From: Spirochaetota bacterium
Lineage (GTDB): Bacteria > Spirochaetota > Spirochaetia > Treponematales > Rectinemataceae
Assembly (NCBI GenBank): GCA_023421875.1
Contig: JAEZSM010000151.1
Coordinates: 1 to 7,623 of the forward strand
Direction of reading: 5' to 3'
DNA: 7,623 bases
Within the stretch, counting starts at the first letter, position 1. Every line of letters begins with the position of its first letter. Below the pieces are notes generated by a model that made no database searches, was not told the origin of the DNA, and saw only the letters and a program-made list of their open reading frames with translations. The translations under genes were made by a program, and so were the position numbers. This document shows positions 5,918 through 7,623 of this stretch, piece by piece.

Positions 5918-6122
5918 TGATGATTTCGTTATGCGGGATGAATATGATTTCTCCAATGCTGTTCGGGCAAGGTTCTATAAACCTAAAAAAGTCTCTACCT
6001 CTCTCAGGCTCGATGACGATGTGATTCTCTATTTTAAGAAAAAAGCGGGAGAAAAAAAAACAAAATACCAAACGCTCATGAACAACGCGCTCAGGGAATA
6101 TATCAGTAAAAACGAAAGCTGA
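5889..6122 (+). CDS. brnA: BrnA-type ribbon-helix-helix antitoxin
   Basis: The 77-residue product is the expected partner of BrnT: it should bind and neutralise the toxin and, through a ribbon-helix-helix DNA-binding domain, repress the operon. The first part, with MRDEYDFSNAVRARFY (15-30), is the charged segment common in such antitoxins and probably wraps the toxin. The second part, STSLRLDDDVILYFKKKAG (36-54) followed by KYQTLMNNALREYI (59-72), has the strand-helix-helix pattern of BrnA/CopG-like domains. The ATG at 5889 has GGGAGG (5874-5879) 9 nt upstream; an internal ATG at 5904 is less likely. An uninterrupted A9 run at 6052-6060 lies in codons 55-58, between the two helices. Plain CopG-family naming would also be acceptable, but adjacency to BrnT makes BrnA the better call. 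Confidence 0.87.
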   Translation: MSDKDMKIIDDDFVMRDEYDFSNAVRARFYKPKKVSTSLRLDDDVILYFKKKAGEKKTKYQTLMNNALREYISKNES

Positions 6123-6213
6123 GCGCTAATTAAGAAAGTTTTCTAAAGCTTTTACATAAGATAGACGAGTTTCGCAGAACCCATCTTCAAAATGCGTACC
6201 TTTTCATCCAGTT

Positions 6214-7623
6214 TTAAAACGGCCCGTATCCAGTCAACACCGCTATTCCTAAAAAACCCAAGGATAGAAGGATCACCCATACCCAGAGTCTGAGCACCCA
6301 GCGCAGCCATTTGGCGTAGCTCACCGGGGTAAAGCCCAGGCAGATGAGAAGAACGGCGCTGGTGGGGTATGCGAGGTTGGAAAAGCCGTCGCCGAAGACA
6401 AAGGCCAGCACTGCCGTCTGCCGGGTTATGCCCACCAGTTCGGCCAGGGGGATGAGGATCGGAATAAGTAGAAAAGCCTTGGCTGAGCCCGAGGAGACAA
6501 AGAACTCGAGCCCCAAAGTCAGGGAGAAGATCAGAAGCGCCCCGGTTATGGGATTTGCGCCTTGGAAGGCGCCGGCGGCCCCGTGCAGGATAGTGTCCAG
6601 AATGCCTCCCGAGGCAATGATAAACTTTACGCTGGCGGCGATAAGGATAAGGGGGATGGCCGGCGCTATCCCCAGCAAGCCCTCACCTGCCGCCTTCCAG
6701 GCTCCCCTGCCGATGCCGGCGATGAGCCCCGCCCCAATTCCCGCCGCGAGAAAGAGCAGTCCCACGATGGGAAGGGCATAGTCAGCGATCGCGGGCACGA
6801 AGGGTCCGGCGATCAGCACCGCAAAAATGAGGACGATGCAGACCCCGAGAAAGCCGATGGCGGCGCTGGTCCCTCGCCGCTCCGGCGCCAGCGCATCAGC
6901 GGTAAAATGGGCGAATTCTCCCCTGGTAGCCTGCTCCTCCCTGTATGCCGGAGCGGCGAGGGGATTTTTCTCCACTTTCCGGGCGTGGCGAGTGAGAAAG
7001 ACCGCCAGGAGTGCAAAATTAGCCAGAAAAATGATGATGCGGAAGCCGGCGCCCGAGAAGGCAGGCAATTCGGCCAAGCCCTGGGCTACGCCGATGGTAA
7101 AAGGGTTGATCACCGCGGCGGAAAAACCCATGTTGGTGGCCAGAATGGACATGCCCAGGCCGGTCAAGGCGTCCCAACCCAGGGAATAGGAAAGGGCGAT
7201 CATCAGGGGCACCAGGGGCACGACTTCCTCGAAGATACCAAAAAACGCCCCTATGGCCATAAAGAAAAACGACACGACCACCAGGAGGCTGTATTTTCTC
7301 CCCTCGAAGCGGCGCACGATCCTACCAAGCAGCGCCTTGAGGATGCCGCTCTTGTCCATCACGGCGAAGGCAGCGCCCACCATTAGAATAAATACTAAAA
7401 TGACGATAACCGTGAGCCCGTCAGGCCCTCCCAGCACTTCTACTGGCGCGACAAACCAGCGCCACCAGGGGTAGTCGGGACGCTCGGTAAAGGAAAAGGA
7501 GTCGGGTACCAGCGCCTCACGTCCATCCACCACAACTCGTTGGTAGCTCCCGGCGGGCAGAATAAGGGTGAGGATCCCCGCTCCGACCATGAGGATCAGC
7601 AGAATGACCAGAGACTGTAGAAA
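6214..7623 (-). CDS. DcuC/YfcC-family membrane carrier (N-terminus outside window)
   Basis: The reading frame is open past the right edge of the window: upstream of the ATG at 7590 the codons read FLQSLVILLIL, which continues the first membrane helix. The ATG is therefore internal and about 20 N-terminal residues are missing; 469 are visible. The product is a polytopic inner-membrane carrier of the DcuC superfamily, YfcC branch, whose members carry C4-dicarboxylates or are annotated as basic amino acid antiporters. About 12 hydrophobic segments can be counted, with an early loop containing LPAGSY typical of the branch. Signature parts are the segment with EFFVSSGSAKAFLLIPI followed by LAELVGITRQTAVLAFVFGD and GFSNLAYPTSAVLL, corresponding to the YfcC pattern of PSGSGKA, RQTAVLAFQFGDG and PTSG. 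A hydrophilic loop (about residues 210-245) divides the halves. The gene converges on brnTA with a 91-nt gap. The substrate cannot be decided from sequence. Confidence 0.9.
   Translation of the reverse strand, partial: FLQSLVILLILMVGAGILTLILPAGSYQRVVVDGREALVPDSFSFTERPDYPWWRWFVAPVEVLGGPDGLTVIVILVFILMVGAAFAVMDKSGILKALLGRIVRRFEGRKYSLLVVVSFFFMAIGAFFGIFEEVVPLVPLMIALSYSLGWDALTGLGMSILATNMGFSAAVINPFTIGVAQGLAELPAFSGAGFRIIIFLANFALLAVFLTRHARKVEKNPLAAPAYREEQATRGEFAHFTADALAPERRGTSAAIGFLGVCIVLIFAVLIAGPFVPAIADYALPIVGLLFLAAGIGAGLIAGIGRGAWKAAGEGLLGIAPAIPLILIAASVKFIIASGGILDTILHGAAGAFQGANPITGALLIFSLTLGLEFFVSSGSAKAFLLIPILIPLAELVGITRQTAVLAFVFGDGFSNLAYPTSAVLLICLGFTPVSYAKWLRWVLRLWVWVILLSLGFLGIAVLTGYGPF

Noticed and set aside
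5633..6122. A novel defence system around the toxin-antitoxin pair
   Set aside because: The pair is a recognisable brnTA module; no nuclease, helicase, reverse transcriptase or other defence gene lies nearby.
6123..6213. Terminator between brnA and the carrier
   Set aside because: AGAAAGTTTTCT could pair as a 5-bp AT stem, but the loop is only 2 nt and there is no GC-rich stem, so it is too weak to call.
6562..7386. Plus-strand ORF of 274 codons opposite the carrier gene
   Set aside because: Its translation is rich in Gly, Arg, His and Asp without domain features, and it is the antisense shadow of a clearly recognisable DcuC/YfcC carrier.
7588..7590. ATG as the true start of the carrier
   Set aside because: The frame stays open to the window edge and encodes the first half of a membrane helix upstream of this codon, so the true start is outside the window.

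Overview
The window is a stretch of bacterial chromosome with dense genes on both strands, moderately GC-rich by eye, with no sign of phage or insertion sequences. The taxon cannot be fixed from the sequence. The mix of a bacterial Rsm22-type protein, an orphan MobB-like GTPase, a PAS-GAF-GGDEF cyclase, a DcuC/YfcC carrier and frequent TTG/ATG starts without Shine-Dalgarno sequences would fit an anaerobic or facultative bacterium. A spirochaete of the Treponema/Spirochaeta type is my tentative guess.

Layout. Positions 1-510 (+) hold the C-terminal part of tryptophanyl-tRNA synthetase, with the KMSKS loop intact. Convergent to it, 600-2039 (-) is a diguanylate cyclase with PAS, GAF and GGDEF domains. 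It diverges from a tight operon on the + strand: an Rsm22/METTL17-like protein with four clustered cysteines (2067-3353), a MobB-like P-loop GTPase (3353-3901, stop and start overlapping by 1 nt), and a 58-residue small protein starting at TTG behind a strong Shine-Dalgarno (3894-4070), which is easy to miss. A 196-nt non-coding gap (4071-4266) carries a promoter-like element and a 9-bp tandem repeat. It is followed by an HI0933-type flavoprotein (4267-5601) and, 31 nt later, a BrnT toxin / BrnA-type antitoxin pair (5633-6122). Converging from the right edge is a DcuC/YfcC-family carrier whose N-terminus lies outside the window (6214-7623, -).

How the parts relate. The three-gene operon joins a presumed Fe-S-dependent ribosome-assembly factor to a MobB-like GTPase and an unknown small protein. 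The toxin-antitoxin pair has its own promoter, overlapping the flavoprotein stop codon, with a 6-bp inverted repeat as a possible operator.

The most interesting global pattern concerns starts. Three genes that head their transcription units (the cyclase, the flavoprotein and brnT) lack a Shine-Dalgarno but have a -10-like hexamer ending 6-7 nt before the ATG, the arrangement expected of leaderless mRNAs. The two downstream operon genes (MobB-like and small protein) and brnA have clear GGAGG-type sites, as does the Rsm22-like gene in weaker form.
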